Shown here: positions 1-11,853 of the stretch, in pieces
How the letters are laid out: each line of letters begins with the position of its first letter
How positions within the stretch are numbered: position 1 is the stretch's first letter
DNA from: Agrocybe praecox
Taxonomy: Eukaryota; Basidiomycota; Agaricomycetes; Agaricales; Agrocybaceae
Length of the DNA: 64,000 nucleotides
Assembly: GCA_964017145.1 (NCBI GenBank)
Contig: OZ024842.1
Location: forward strand, 4,340,001 to 4,404,000
Direction of reading: 5' to 3'
Translations under genes and position numbers: made by a program
Notes under the pieces: generated by a model
Database searches by the model: none
The model's input: only the letters and a program-made list of their open reading frames with translations
Told to the model about the DNA's origin: nothing

Positions 1-1230
1 TGGCTTTCGTGGGGAAATTTTGATGTTAAGAGGTGAATAATTGGCAGTGGGGGATGTGGTTTCTTTTTCCTTCCCCTTTCCTTTTTCTTCAGATGTGTTG
101 GCCGGAGTCGTCAACAAGTATGTGTCCTTCTCGGATTTCCCTGAAATCCGTGCTGGACCATGCGAAGATGATGCATCCGACAGACTTGAGGAAGGGCGCC
201 TCGTGTCTGCGTTTACGTCTTTCTTGGATGACGCTGGAGCCTCTTGTTTTCTCTTGGGTGACGACAAGGCTTCCTTCTTCGGTGTTGATAAAACTTCCTT
301 CTTTGGTGACATAGCTTCCTTTTTCAGAATTCGCCTCTGACTTTGACTCTGCTTTTCTAAGGATTGCTTCTCGGCCAGAGTGAGGGGTATCCGCGACGCC
401 TCGCGAATGACCCTCCGTGCGCGAGGAGCACTTTCGACATTCGAAGAGGATGCAGTAGCGCTTTGCTCTTTAGCTGGGGTGGAAGAGACCTGACAATAGC
501 TTTAGCAAGTGATAAAGCAGCAAATATGAAATCGTAAGCGTACATTCAATATCAATGATTTGGCTGGGCCTTTCACCGGGCTTTCAAAGTTGATCTTCTT
601 CTTCTGCGATACGGGCGTAGCGTGAGAAGGAGGTTTGAGCTGAACTTTGATATTAGGCTGGAAATCAATATGTTCATATGGACGTCGAAAGGCAGAACAT
701 TACAGTACATACCGTCGTCTTATCCAGCTTTGGAATTTCGACGAACATCTTTTGTCGTTTCGCAACAGGCTAGTCATCGATAACTAGTAGGTCAATATCG
801 ACAGATCTTTGATATAGCAGAAATTTCCGAGCTGACTTACCAGAGTTTCGTCATTCTCATTGTCAGAATCATCTTCCATAACGATTACTCTTTTTCCATT
901 TCCTTTGGAAGACAGTGGACTTTCTGTTTGGCCTGTATCAGCTACAGTAGTATCAGGAGTAGGATTTCCTCCTGCAGCTTCCATTTCCTAATAGTATTAT
1001 CAATACCATCGATTGCAGTACGATTCACTGTACAAATCCCAAAGACTCACTAATAGGACCCTCCTCTTCCTCTCATTCTCGTATTTTATTTGCAATTCCA
1101 GGAGTTCCTTCCTCCCTCGCGCATTCTCTGCCTCGGCTTCAGTGGCAATTTGACGGAATTTATCCCTCTGCTGGCGAAGGGTCCTGTTCTCTTGTTGGAG
1201 TTGAGCATTATGTGCAGTGAGAGCGTCCAT
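1..1230 (-). CDS. Partial coiled-coil, Lys/Ser/Pro-rich protein (runs off the left edge)
   Basis: I do not recognise this gene. On the minus strand an ATG at 1230 opens a helical segment of about 60 residues rich in Q, R, E and K (LQQENRTLRQQRDKF, then EAEAENARGRKELLELQIKY), which looks like a coiled coil. Reading continues through exons joined at introns with clean GT/AG ends: about 994-1047, 783-841, 659-706 and 499-546. The later exons are acidic (EDDSDNENDET), then basic and S/T/P-rich, with repeated KKE motifs (SPKKE, TPKKE, SPKRK). Reading is still open at base 1, so the C-terminus is missing. Composition suggests a nuclear or chromatin-associated scaffold, but no catalytic domain is visible. 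A further upstream exon above 1230 cannot be excluded. The coding nature is fairly sure; the function is unknown. Confidence 0.5.
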
Positions 1231-2314
1231 GTTGCAACAGAAAGGTATCGGATGTTGTCCCCAATCTCTAAATGTTGCAAGTACTCCTCAAGCCTGAGGA
1301 AACTCTTGAGTGGAATCCGAGTCCAACAAATTGGTTGTGGTTTGGTCCAGAACTCATCTTGTCTGCACTACGTAGATAGACCGGATCAAAGACGGACCGG
1401 GGATAACTTGAATTTAGAAGTCTTCAAGCGATCATAATATCTTCGTGTCTCTATATTTGGAATATGTTTGAACAGGGAAAGTTGAAGGAGGAAGAAATAG
1501 ATGCCAAAGGTGACAGTATTATTTCTTTAGTTGCGCTTCTTTAAACCATCTTATCTCATTCTTTCTTGCTCAATGTCCCTCTGCGTTCCACTCCGTCACC
1601 ATTTAGACCTATATTCTACATATCAACCAGTTTTACAGCACCCTTCTCTCTAATGTTATGTTCTGTCCACTCACTCACGCTGTTTTAGATTTGGTCCTAT
1701 GTGGACAATCCTAGAAAAAGGTTGGCAATGACATATTAACCGAACACCGGAAACGAGCAGAGCGGCATTAAACCACTATGCTTTACCTGTCTCTCTTCTT
1801 CCCAGTTAGACTCCCATGGTTGCTGCTTGGACGCGGTCACGTTCGACACCTGTAGGCTTGACTCTGATTTACTCGCTTTCCCAACTAGCTTTCCTAATAA
1901 CCTTTACGGTATATTTTATAAAGGTTCATCGTACGTTACATGTTACACCTCACTTGGTAAAACACGAAAAAAAAATTCAGCTTATCAAATAATATCATAT
2001 CCTTGTTTTTTGTCTATCCCTACCAAATCCCTACTATTTACGATAGGGAAAAGGACAGATTATCTGCTCGGCGTTTATTAAGCTACGACCTTCGGCCCTA
2101 AATTCGGCATTGCAGGCCCGGGTATTCTGATTGCCGATGCCGAAAACGGGGCCAGGAAAGAAGATGCGCTGCGGTTGGGTTTCCTCCTGCTTCCATGCGG
2201 GCTCTCCTTTTTGTATTTTCTATGTGAAAGATGTCTATCATCAAGAACTTATAAGTCTCTCTTCATCGTGCTCACCACTCTCTCTGGATATAAACTTGAC
2301 ATAAACTTCATGAA
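1231..2314. other. Intergenic region, no gene seen
   Basis: About 1.1 kb between the divergent starts at 1230 (-) and 2315 (+), so it probably holds both promoters. Open frames inside it (1090-1437 and 1827-2081) have no family resemblance. TATTTTATAAAGG at about 1911 is A/T-rich, but its use is unclear. Confidence 0.4.
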
Positions 2315-2828
2315 ATGGGCGACATAAGCACTGGTCTGGGATATCTATGTGGGATGTGTTGTGAGTTCATCTTGAACTATTGAAGACACAGAAAAATCAA
2401 CTCCTTTGACCCCGGACTGCTCAGGCTGTGCGAGTCAATCTGAACTATCCGCCGACGGCTCTCACTTTCGTTCTCGAGCCAAAGAAGATCCCCGAGAGCG
2501 GCAAATCGACGAAGAGTTTCTGGCGAGGAACTACCGTCAAGATTCCAGTGGGCGTTTTCATACCGAGCCGACGCCCAAGTCTTCGATGCTGGCTACTACT
2601 CCCAATTACGAACGACAGATAAGTCAAGAGTCGAACAAATCATCTAAAGGATCGAATCAATCAAATGAGGTCCAACGAGAGGATCCTCATAATGGCGGGT
2701 CTATCAGCTTGGATGGAATGCCGCCGAAATTGAAACACGAAAACTTTAATTTCACTTTGGCGGATACATCTGTAGTTGTGCCTCCAACCGTCTCTGGCGA
2801 CAACCAAAACGAGGTTCCTGCTCCATGA
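2315..2828 (+). CDS. Small Cys-rich, possibly lipidated protein (149 aa)
   Basis: Two exons, 2315-2360 and 2425-2828, join in frame across a 64-bp intron (GTGAGT...CTCAG). The ATG at 2315 gives MGDISTGLGYLCGM followed directly by three cysteines. Gly2 with Thr at position 6 fits an N-myristoylation signal, and the Cys run just after it could be palmitoylated; both are inference. The rest is hydrophilic, charged and Ser/Asn-rich (for example FRSRAKEDPRERQIDEEF) with no transmembrane segment, so it may be a membrane-tethered, largely disordered protein. Without the first exon the downstream ATG-less frame would look like a longer random ORF; the split Cys codon across the intron supports this model. 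No family is recognised. Confidence 0.5.
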
Positions 2829-3652
2829 CGAATACTCTGCCAACAATTATATAACCCTTCACCGTATATTATTATCACTCCAGGCTACCTGAACGGCTCG
2901 TAGAAGAGCATAAATATTCACCCACATTTCATCAGTTCCCCCTTCTCGCTTTCCTGTATGTACAACTAGCACGAGTCGCATTATTGTTGTCTATGTAAAA
3001 TGTGAGTAACGTTATCACTTACTTTTAATCATCAATGAGGCACTGATATCTATTACTATCCTAGCTTCCTTTCTCCTTTCTCTCTTGTGCATCATGTTCG
3101 GACTTACATGTATATATACCCATCGACATTTTCTGCTCTCGATGACGTCTTCTGTATGTCTATACGCATTTCAATCATACTCTTATGGGCACACCACTGT
3201 GATCGTTTCCTTCATCACTTCTTCAGACATGTCCAGTGCTTCATTTCGACTTTATGTCTTACTAATATTACTTCAACGCGCGCAACTATACATGTTACGG
3301 TACTGCACAAATACAGTCGGTTACAAGTTGAAACATACCGCCTATGATATTCTCTGATAGCCGTTTTTCTATAGAATCCATGTGACGACTCACAAAGAGG
3401 GAAGCGGGAGGTACACAAAATGGCACATACCCCGCCCAAAGTCCAAAAATAGAAGCTTTTGCCTTGCAGTTTGCGACCGATTCAATTTAGGCCTGGACAA
3501 GTAGTAAATACCCCCTTTCGCTGTTAAATCGTGGGGTATAAGGCTATCAGCATCATCAGCATCATAAACGGTTCTTCCGTGCTGGTCCTATTGGGAGAAG
3601 TTGCGTGTCAGCCACCCAACCGACCACGTATACGCTTCAGCATACATACCAC
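2829..3652. other. Intergenic region, no gene seen
   Basis: About 820 bp containing the 3' region of the small Cys-rich gene and the promoter of the DUF6593 gene. Two overlapping ORFs near 3085-3357 are pyrimidine-rich and show no family resemblance. Confidence 0.4.
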
Positions 3653-4315
3653 ATGGAAGTCATCTTCGACAATAAAGCCAACGTCCTCCGGGCCCAAATC
3701 CGCGCGGTGCATGATAAATCCATTATCTATTCGGTGACGACAGACCAGACTGTGTGGGCCCGGACGTATACATACGTGAAAGATGTGAATCCTGCTCTCG
3801 GAGGAGACGCAGCAACAGCAGCCGGGGCCACTGTGGGTGTGATAAATTGGCACGCAAAGACGTTCGAGATCAATGGCCAAAGGAAACATTTGAATGCGGT
3901 CAGGAGAAAGCCCGGCGGGTTCAGCGGATTAAGAGAAAAGTGAGTGCCTTTCCCCTTGGGTTTTCAAGAACTAAAATTGTTTTAGGGGCAGATACTGGAG
4001 ATGGGCAGATGGTCGAGAAGAGTACAACATCCAGCACCAGGAGGAGGGCTGGAAGGTGTGTTTTTTCTGAGATGCGAAGAATTTCTTGAAAACCCGGTTT
4101 TTGTACAGGCTATTTGTACGAGCACCGGTGAAGTTGAAGCCACGTTCACAGTTCCGTACCGACCTCAGATATTCGGTAAATCGAAGCCCATAATCCTCAA
4201 CTTGACGAGGACTGCATTGGCGAAAGACGAGGTATTTTTGATACTCGTTTTCATATACTGTGAGGTTAAGCGACAGGAGAAGATGGTACGACTGAATTCC
4301 TGGATAATAAGATAG
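3653..4315 (+). CDS. DUF6593-like fungal protein (187 aa)
   Basis: Three exons (3653-3939, 3986-4055, 4109-4315) join in frame. ATG 3653 gives MEVIFDNKANVLRAQI; the longer open frame upstream has only a GTG. The protein has the pattern I associate with the fungal DUF6593 family: an early beta-rich part with a polar strand (VWARTYTYVKDVNP), a central VGVINWHAKTFEING segment, then YWRWADGREEYNIQ and a C-terminal hydrophobic strand (DEVFLILVFIYCEVKRQ). The family is common in basidiomycetes and has no established function. Introns are 46 and 53 bp. It stands alone, 277 bp upstream of the RPAC1 start on the same strand. Confident on structure, moderate on family. Confidence 0.6.
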
Positions 4316-4591
4316 AATGACAATGCTCTCACACGAATTTTGAACAGAATAGCGCGGGCGGTTGGTAGTAGCGGTTATAACTCGTATTCCTTGTCTTAGC
4401 AAACCGTTCAGCGTCTTGTGTGATAAGAAACAGACCTATGAATTTGATTACTAGTACGAACCTTATAATTACTATGTCTAAATGTAACCGTGGGAAAATA
4501 GTGATTTAGTGATTTAGTGATCAATTTTTTTTTTGTTTTGTACCACCAGCGCCACACCGCCGCGTCTCAAAACGCCAAAAAACAATACCAG

Positions 4592-5952
4592 ATGCCATAC
4601 AAACCCATAGACGACGAGAGGAGATTAGTCGGTGTGCTTGCGGAGCGTGTAACGAACGTTTCAAGCAGAGATTTTCCTGGACATTATCCAGGCGAAGACC
4701 ACTCGTGGAGTTTAGAAAAGTTCCAAAAGGTGCGATAGTTCTTATGGCTTTTGCGTGCTTTTTTCATTACTAAACGAAAACTCTTTCTGTAAGGGTAGAG
4801 CTTGACAGTTAAAGTACAACGGCTATCGCAACATTCGATAGATTTCGACATCGTCGGTGTGGATGCTTCAATAGCGAATGCTTTTAGACGGATTATGATT
4901 GCAGAGGTGTGTATATTGTATGATCTTTTTAGACGCGTTTCTCAATTATCTGTAGGTTCCTACCATTGCCATAGAACAAGTATTCGTGTGGAACAATAAC
5001 TCGGTCATTGTCGACGAAATCCTAGCGCACCGTTTAGGTCTAGTACCTCTTAATGTGGACCCAACACTGATGATCATGAAAGGTGAGGGAAGTCGATAAT
5101 CCTCTGTGATTCTATGTTAAAAGTCCAATGTCCAGGCCCTGGTGACCCACCAACCGACCAAAATACCATTGTCTTCCATATCGACATGACTTGCGAGCGG
5201 AATACAAAAGCACCAAAAGGTTCCACGGATCCATACGAACTTTACATCGGCCCAGAACTCTTGTCGTCGCATTTAAAGTGGACACCGGCGGGAGAACAGG
5301 AGGAAGTGTTCGCAGGAAAGCCTCCGGCGCCTACTAACCCAAACATCGTACTAGCAAAGCTCCGGCCTGGTCAGCAAATCAACATGGAGCTGCATGCGGT
5401 GAAGGGTGTGGGCAAGGATCACGCTAAGTTCAGTCCTGTTGGTGCGTCCCTACTTTATGTTTTTCCCTCTCGAAACATGTTACTGATGCTCATGTCACCT
5501 CCAGCAACCGCCTCATATCGCCTCCTCCCTCAAATCAAAATCAAAAAGTTAATCCCACCCAGCCAGGCTGAGAAGTTCCAGAAATGCTTCTCTCCAGGCG
5601 TCATCAAAATTGACCCAAGGACGCAGGAGGTCAGCGTGGACGAGCATAATGTGAGGAACGATAGTGTCAGTCGGGAGGTGCTCCGTCATCCAGAGTTTCA
5701 GGATGCGGTCGAGCTGAGTCGCGTTAGGGATTATTTCCTGTGTACGTCTTCTTTTCCTACCAACAAACACACCGTTTATAATTTCTTTCTTCTTTAGTCA
5801 ACGTCGAATCGGAAAGCGCGTACCCGCCCGAACGCCTCCTCCCTGAAGCTATTCGCGTGATGCGGGAAAAACTCATGGTCATTCGAGAGGCTGCTGAGAC
5901 GTTGAGGCAAAAGTCATCATCGGATGAGGATGTGGCTATGGTTGATTCATAG
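4592..5952 (+). CDS. RPC40: RNA polymerase I and III subunit RPAC1 (AC40), 360 aa
   Basis: This is the alpha-like subunit shared by RNA polymerases I and III; it dimerises with AC19 and nucleates polymerase assembly in the nucleus. Six exons (4592-4729, 4799-4906, 4956-5082, 5124-5441, 5505-5741, 5798-5952) join in frame and give 360 aa, close to the family length of about 335-350. Diagnostic segments are DFPGHYPGEDHSW near the N-terminus, the alpha signature VDASIANAFRRIMIAEVPT, then VIVDEILAHRLGLVPLNVD, the insert domain, and a C-terminal helix (ERLLPEAIRVMREKL) ending in an acidic tail. A frame upstream of 4592 is open, but it has a pyrimidine run and AG like an acceptor, so a 5' non-coding or short coding exon is possible; ATG 4592 fits the family start best. 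No broken exon is seen. Confidence 0.93.
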
Positions 5953-6531
5953 TGTTTATTTGACTATCTATTTTACTGTGCCGTCCTTTTTCGTTGTACT
6001 TATATACGCTTTCCCTTCAGCTACTATCTGTTTTCTTGTGATGGATTTCATTTGGGGACGAGGATGATCATCCCCCCCCCCCGATTTTATTGAGTCGAAT
6101 GAGTTTTCACACATCAAATACCATGCCTTCCGCATTGTTCGTCGCGTCAATTCGCGTTCATTCGCGTTCGGCGTTGAATGATAGTGAGTCTTTTTTTTTG
6201 GGGGGGGTATCTTTCACATGTGTAAAGCTGACGTTTGGATTCTTGTCACAGCACTTTGATCATCGCTTCCATTATCCCCTTGGCGGTCTGGAATGGGTTT
6301 CGCAGAATTCCAGGTCCCTTGACATTGTGAACAAGAAATCATCCGGACGTATTTGTCGGCTCAATGACAAAGACACACCCTTGAACGTTGAACTCAGACG
6401 GGTGGCTCGCTCAGACTTGGGTTTAAACTTCAAACCGCGCGTCCATATAACCCACGGTCCTTCCACACACCAGTTACTGCATTTCCGAAGAAACAACAAC
6501 TGGAAAATCTTGTGTTCCGTCCACATTCGAC
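5953..6531. other. Intergenic region with a poly-C and a T/G run
   Basis: About 580 bp between RPAC1 and the first F-box gene. It contains a run of ten C near 6071 and a T9G7 run near 6190. No gene is supported. Confidence 0.5.
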
Positions 6532-9380
6532 ATGAGAGTGACGCGAGCGAAAACCCAAAGCAATGCCAGCAGCAGCAGCAAGATTCAACCTGAATCTCGC
6601 GATGATGAGGTCAAGGCAACGAGGCGCAAGAGGGATCTACTTGATGACGGGGTCATTGCCGCCATTGAAGACGAACATGAAAACAATGTGGACTCGGACG
6701 ACGACCACGATGCAACAACCGAAGACAGAAACGAAGACAAGTATAATCCAAGTTAGTACGCTTCGTTTGCATGAGTGGTTGCTGCTGATAGACGATAAAC
6801 ATTGTGTACAGAAAGGAAAAAGAAGAACATCGTTAAGGCCCCTCCTTCGAAACGCACCAGATTCGCTGCTGCTTCTGCTGCAGAGATAGCCGGTAACTCG
6901 ACGAAGGATACTCTAGCAAAGAAAGTGGCGGGCAAGAAGCGAAAGAATCTAAGCTTGCTGCCCACCATGCCACTTGATGTTTTATACGAAGTGCGTAAAA
7001 ATTTTCGTTCAAAAAGCATCTAATTAATACCATCGCACCGCTACAGGTATTCAGTCATTTACACCCAAGGGACATTATAAGTTTGTCAAGAACCTCTCAC
7101 ATATTTCGTGAGACACTGCTTTCCTCAAATGCTGCTACCGTTTGGATAGCGGCTAGGAAGCGTTATGGAGCACCAGAACGACCTAACTATATGACAGAGT
7201 CGGGTTGGACTGCGTTACTCTTTGGCAAGCCGGAATGCCAGGTAAGCATCGTTACTATATTTCTCTTACAGAATGTGCCAAGTGCTTACATCAATATAGA
7301 TTTGTTCTACCAGAAATGTACATAGGGTTGATTTCTTACTAAGGCTTCGGTTATGCACAAAGTGCAAGAAGGCTAGGCACGCGATTTATCTTTCTACTCA
7401 TTACAATATCTTTCGTTACTTACCTGTTTGAATGATATAGCCTCCTCGTCGAATCAAAATTCAACCGCTCATATTCCGGCCATGATAAAACGGTCCTCAA
7501 CTTAATCCCAGCTACCAACAGTACGTAGACATGTTCACCAACATTGCCCCTAATATTGATGTGTTCGTGAAGTTGGTGGTTGGAGCCTAGGAACCCCCAG
7601 CCAGAGCCGATTCTTCTGGAAGAAAGATATCGAAAATATGATATCGAAGTGCGCTGTGTTTGAGGAGGACATTGAGTCTGGCCGTCCTGATGCACAGAAG
7701 AAATTCAATGACTTCAAGGAGCAAAGATTACAGATGGTCAGAGCTGTGTACGAGGTGAGAAATGCTGTTATATCTCAGTTTGATCGTTCTCAGAAAGTGT
7801 GTTCAGTTGGCTCCTGTCCATACGGTATGGCTAGACAAGGAACTCGACGAGCGCTATGCAGTCACCCAGACCCTACAGCAGCAGCGTTTTGAAGCGTGTG
7901 TATCTTCGCCCTCTCTGCCTATTTTCGTATCTAAATTCAGAAGGTAGAATAACCCAGCGCCTTCTTGCATTGGGATACGAACAAATCGATATCGATTCCT
8001 TGGAAAATCACCCAGAAGTCAACCAAACCGCTGCACTATCAGAAAAGAGTGAGTATTCACATCCATATATATCTTTATCTGATTGACATCCTTTAGTTTG
8101 GAAACGTGTCCAACCCCTCTTAGTGGCGGAAGTCATTCGAAAGAGGCAGTGGCGCATCGACTTTGCAATCCATGAGACCAAGATGGAACGAAAACGCATC
8201 GTGGCCCAATTATACAGAGATTACATCAGTACTCTTCACCGTTCTCAGTGGCGATACCTTCCTCATCCTGGTGATATCTGTCTTTATGAGCCCTTTGCTC
8301 GGCACGTCGACGCACCTGTGGGGACCTTGGTGACGGCAGAAAATTTCAACGAAGCCATGCAGCACCTTCCTCGCATTATAAACGAGGTTGTCCGCGCAAA
8401 GAGAACCAAGTTTTTGGCACAATTGACTGGCACAATTGGTTCAGATTCATCGAGCACCCGGACCAATGATATTGACGTCCCCTCAGTGGCTTCCGACCTT
8501 TTGGTTCCTACTCCTATAGAACCAATATTGGATCTGGCCACATCAGTCTTCACCTGCAGTACCACAACGCACTTGGTCCATCCCATTGTCGTTGGGTTCC
8601 AACATATCTTAACACATACCTGCTCCTCTAATTGGTATAGTCCTGTAACACACCTACAAAATCAGAATCAAACATGGACCTATGAGCATGGTGTACAGCA
8701 AGCTTCAATCACGCTTTCGTTCAACAAAACATTATCAGACGTCGCGAAAAGACTCGTCGAATTAGTCGGGTTAGATCCTCGAACGGCTACCGCGGCTGAT
8801 ATGGACAAAAGACAAGAACGTTTTTGGTGCAGTGCCTGTCCCCCTGACGTTTGTGTATTTCCGGTAAGGGTGGGGTATGTCTGGAGGAATGCAGTAAGTG
8901 TCTCGATTTGTTCTTCTGCCCGTTACTCGAACATGATTAGGTCTCGCATCTTATCAAGCACGAAACCGAAAACCTCAATGAAATCTCGTTTGAGGTCATG
9001 TCTCGCGAAGAAGCCAGGAAAATCATCGACATCGAATCAGAAGATTCCACAGCTAGTCGTCCAGTATGGAGCTGCGGGCACTGCTTGCAGTTTGCGACTG
9101 ATTGTGATTCTCTGATGAATATTAAGCAACATGTTGAGATTGGGTAAGTGCTTCTTCCATTATTTTTCTGGTAAGTAGCCTGAGTTGACCCGTCAAACCC
9201 GTTATTTTCAGGCATCCGGAAATTGCACCTCAAGAATCTAAAGATTATTTCATGTTCGACAGGTATTGCTCGGGCATGGACGAATATTATATCCCTGTGA
9301 TCCCACCTGAGAATGTTGCTGGGCTGGCAGAAAATGCACTTGGCCAAGGATTACCTTTCAGAAGGATAGGGTTATACTAG
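6532..9380 (+). CDS. F-box protein with C-terminal zinc finger, paralogue 1
   Basis: Likely a substrate receptor of an SCF ubiquitin ligase. ATG 6532 opens an acidic/basic disordered N-terminus; exons 6532-6751, 6812-6990 and 7047-7241 then build an F-box (LLPTMPLDVLYEVFSHLHPR, then DIISLSRTSHIFRETLLS), split after the Glu exactly as in the paralogue at 12169. Later exons (7300-, -7520, 7573-7754, 7807-7895, 7948-8048, 8097-8893, 8941-9143, 9212-9380) align with the paralogue throughout: ATT-TGT start, VDFLLRLRLCTKC, SQSRFFW, LHRSQWRYLPHPGDIC, SWLID-like C-terminus. A zinc-finger-like WSCGHC...IKQHVEIGH lies near the end. One problem: after KCKKARHA (about 7378) the frame reaches a stop near 7434 before rejoining at about 7441, and no good GT donor is visible, so a GC-AG intron or a small lesion must lie there. 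Confidence 0.75.
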
Positions 9381-9690
9381 AATTTCAATATTCTATATAA
9401 TCTTTTGGTTAGCTGAACTAAAATTTGTCTTGAAAGAGTAGAAATATCCGGGTGCGGAAAATTTAGAGTAGAAACTTCAACCACATTTTCAAATTCAGTT
9501 TCAGAATATAAGGACTGTGATTTTCATGCAAATAGAACGACAACAACAAAGATAGAATAGAATATATAATATAATAACTTATTGCAATGATTTCGTCTAT
9601 CGCCTTTCCTTTTCCCCTCCTCGCCCCAACCATCAAAGTGCACACTCATACACTCAATTCTAAACGCCAAATATCAAAACATCAAACATC
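9381..9690. other. Intergenic region, A/T-rich
   Basis: About 310 bp between the convergent F-box gene end and the cystathionine gamma-lyase relic. TATAATATAATAAC near 9560 is simple A/T sequence. No gene is seen. Confidence 0.4.
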
Positions 9691-10320
9691 CACCCCCCGC
9701 ACAACGACCCCCAACGCACCCTCCAAATCACCAACCAAATCCCTCGCATCCTCAACGCCCACATTGAAGCGGACCAACCCCTCGCTGATGCCCAGAATCT
9801 CCTGCTCGGCGGGGGGTATGGAGCCATGCGTCATTCGGGGCTGGGTGTTCGGCCAGGGACTCTACACCGCCAAGGGATTCGGTGAGGGAGAAGAGGGAGA
9901 AGAGGGAGAGGGAGGTTAGGAGTGTCGAGGAGGAGGAGAGGAGGGGTGGGGTGGGAGATGGAGGAAAGGAGGGAGATGCGGCGTGCCTCTCATCCATCTG
10001 CACTCGCTCCGGAAAGATCAACGCACCCATGAGGACGTTCGAGTGACCATTGACGTATTTCGTCAGAACGTGCATGACGAGGAGGAGAGGGGAGGAGTAG
10101 AATGGGGAGAGGAAGATGTTGTCGACTAGGATGAGCGGGTGGGCGAGCGGGTGGATCCTGGCAATGCGTGCGATGAGGGGGAGTCAATTAGTCGGAGGAT
10201 GGGGTTTGTAGGTGATTCGATCTAAATGAGCTGGGCGTTGAGGTGATTAGAAACACATGAGATTTTTAAAAACTTTTCAACGCACCTTGGTATTCGCCCT
10301 AATAGCACCCGGCGAGGACC
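9690..10320 (-). pseudogene. Decayed cystathionine gamma-lyase (Cys/Met-metabolism PLP enzyme)
   Basis: Cystathionine gamma-lyase splits cystathionine to cysteine in transsulfuration. On the minus strand clear blocks of the family appear in the right order but in different frames: ANTK, intron (about 10232-10298), IESPTNPILRLID; then IARIARIHPLAHPLILVDN and IFLSPFYSSPLL; the PLP-lysine block TKYVNGHSNVLMGALIF; SLFSLTESLGGVESLAEHPA; and finally MTHGSIPPAEQEILGISEGL plus VRFNVGVEDARDLVGDLEG. There is a frame change after RLID and another after AEHPA. About 110 residues between the lysine block and the SLGG block are missing and replaced by a Ser/Pro/Leu low-complexity stretch. The N-terminal third is absent. 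This is a relic that cannot make the enzyme; a functional copy is expected elsewhere. Confidence 0.8.
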
Positions 10321-10564
10321 TGCACGAGCATCTCGCGCGTCATTTCTACGGCGTTATGTGCTGGTGGCTCGGGAGGCTCTGCTGCGTAGGACGATGGGTA
10401 TGGGTGCCCATACGGATACCCAAGGCCTTGTGGTCCTGTGTAGGGCCCATGTGGGACATTTCCAAGGCCCGTACTTGCATTTGGCGCCATATTAGAACCA
10501 CCATGCCGGTGCCCTAAAAATGAGAAGGCGCTAGTGCATATACTGGGACTGAGATTGTGAGTGA

Positions 10565-11853
10565 CACGGCGGACATATGCTTGTCAAGTCCGATTCAGTC
10601 GGAGCTTGTCAAGTGCTGTGTCACTTGGTTGTCAAATTGATGGCTGGACGAAGCCGTCGGTCGCCCGCCCACCGGCTCGACTCTCAAAGGTGAACCGCCC
10701 CATTTAAACCGCCAAGGTCATCCACTGGCAAACGGCTCGCAATCGGTTGCGATTAGCCCTTTCCATATGGCGAGGCCCCCATCAACTGCAGGCCGTCGGC
10801 ACTCAGCCGTCGAGGACTGGGTATCCCGATTCCCAACGCAAACTCGCAATAGCTGAAAAAATATCCATTACCTCCCAACTAAGCATTGTGAAGACGAAAA
10901 CTTACTTTCTACGCTCGTAATTGAATCCCACTGAAAGGACTCCTCGTCATGAGTATTCGAGGTAGTAGCAGGTGCGGTCGGCCCCAAGTCCATCTCGATT
11001 GGCTCCAGCATTGATGATTCGCAAGCTCGAAGTCCTCTGCACGATGTTTTTTCGGGGTCGAAGGTGCAATTATCTCGCCGGAACCCATCTCTCCATCATC
11101 ATTTGTGCAAGTCTTCTTGCTGCATTTCTTTCGACACGTACAGATTACGCGAGGATAAGATTTGGTTCTGCGTGGATGTTCCATAGCAGGTACTAACAAG
11201 CAGACACACTGGTTCTGGGACACACAAATGGAAACTAGTCGGAACACACAAATTGAATAAGATACATAAGATACAAGCGACGGAAAACCGAAGCAGACAA
11301 AAAAAGCCATTATTTTTAGAGGGCAGAGACACATATAAAAACGAACAGAAACCAGATCTGGACCAACACAGGATTGAAATGTCGGATTTATTGCTAATAT
11401 CCATATCTTTCCTTACAATTCTTCAACCTGCACTTAGCGCAGCAGCTACAGCCTTTCCAGTGTCCCAACGTCCTTCCCCGGCGATAAACATTTCGTTTTC
11501 CAGCCTCTGGCAGGCTACAAGAAGAGACACCCCAACGATGAAACCCAAGCCAATTTTCCGGTCCAAATTGTGTCACTGTATGATATTCAGCGGGAAGAGG
11601 GGTATTTATGCACGTAGATGTGATGAATTTGTGCTGTAATTTGGAAAGGAGAAGAAACTGACGAATTCGCGTAGATGTGGAAAGGATTGAAGAAAGGATT
11701 GGCACGGCGATCTCGGTCAACATCGGTTCGGTAATAGCGTGTGAGAAATTGAACCGGCTCGGTGAGATGCCGCGAGCGCACTTGACAAATCACTTGACAC
11801 ATGACTTGACAGGCTCCGCCGGATTCGGACTTGACAAGCATTTGTCCGCCGTG
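10565..11853. mobile_element. CACTA-like (CMC/EnSpm) non-autonomous element, TSD TGA
   Basis: The 5' end reads CACGGCGGACATATGCTTGT and the reverse complement of the 3' end reads CACGGCGGACAAATGCTTGT; similarity continues for about 50 bp with few mismatches. The element is flanked by TGA at 10562-10564 and TGA at 11854-11856. Termini starting CAC, a 3-bp target duplication and repeated subterminal CTTGTCAAG-type motifs are hallmarks of the CACTA superfamily. At 1289 bp it is too short for a full transposase. A minus-strand remnant inside (see 11033-11184) looks like the start of a Tnp gene, which suggests internal deletion from a larger element. Confidence 0.8.
11033..11184 (-). pseudogene. 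Remnant of a CACTA Tnp-type N-terminal cysteine motif
   Basis: ATG at 11184 (minus) gives MEHPRRTKSYPRVICTCRKK, then CSKKTCTNDDGEMGSGEII, APSTPKKHRAEDFELANH. A CxC...C...C cluster followed by a T..KH(R) motif resembles the N-terminus of basidiomycete CACTA-family transposition proteins. It lies inside the 1.29-kb CACTA-like element. Downstream the frame has no recognisable transposase core. Identification is by resemblance only. Confidence 0.4.

Noticed and set aside
1090..1437. 115-codon plus-strand ORF
   Set aside because: It is the antisense of the coiled-coil gene's first exon and shows no family resemblance.
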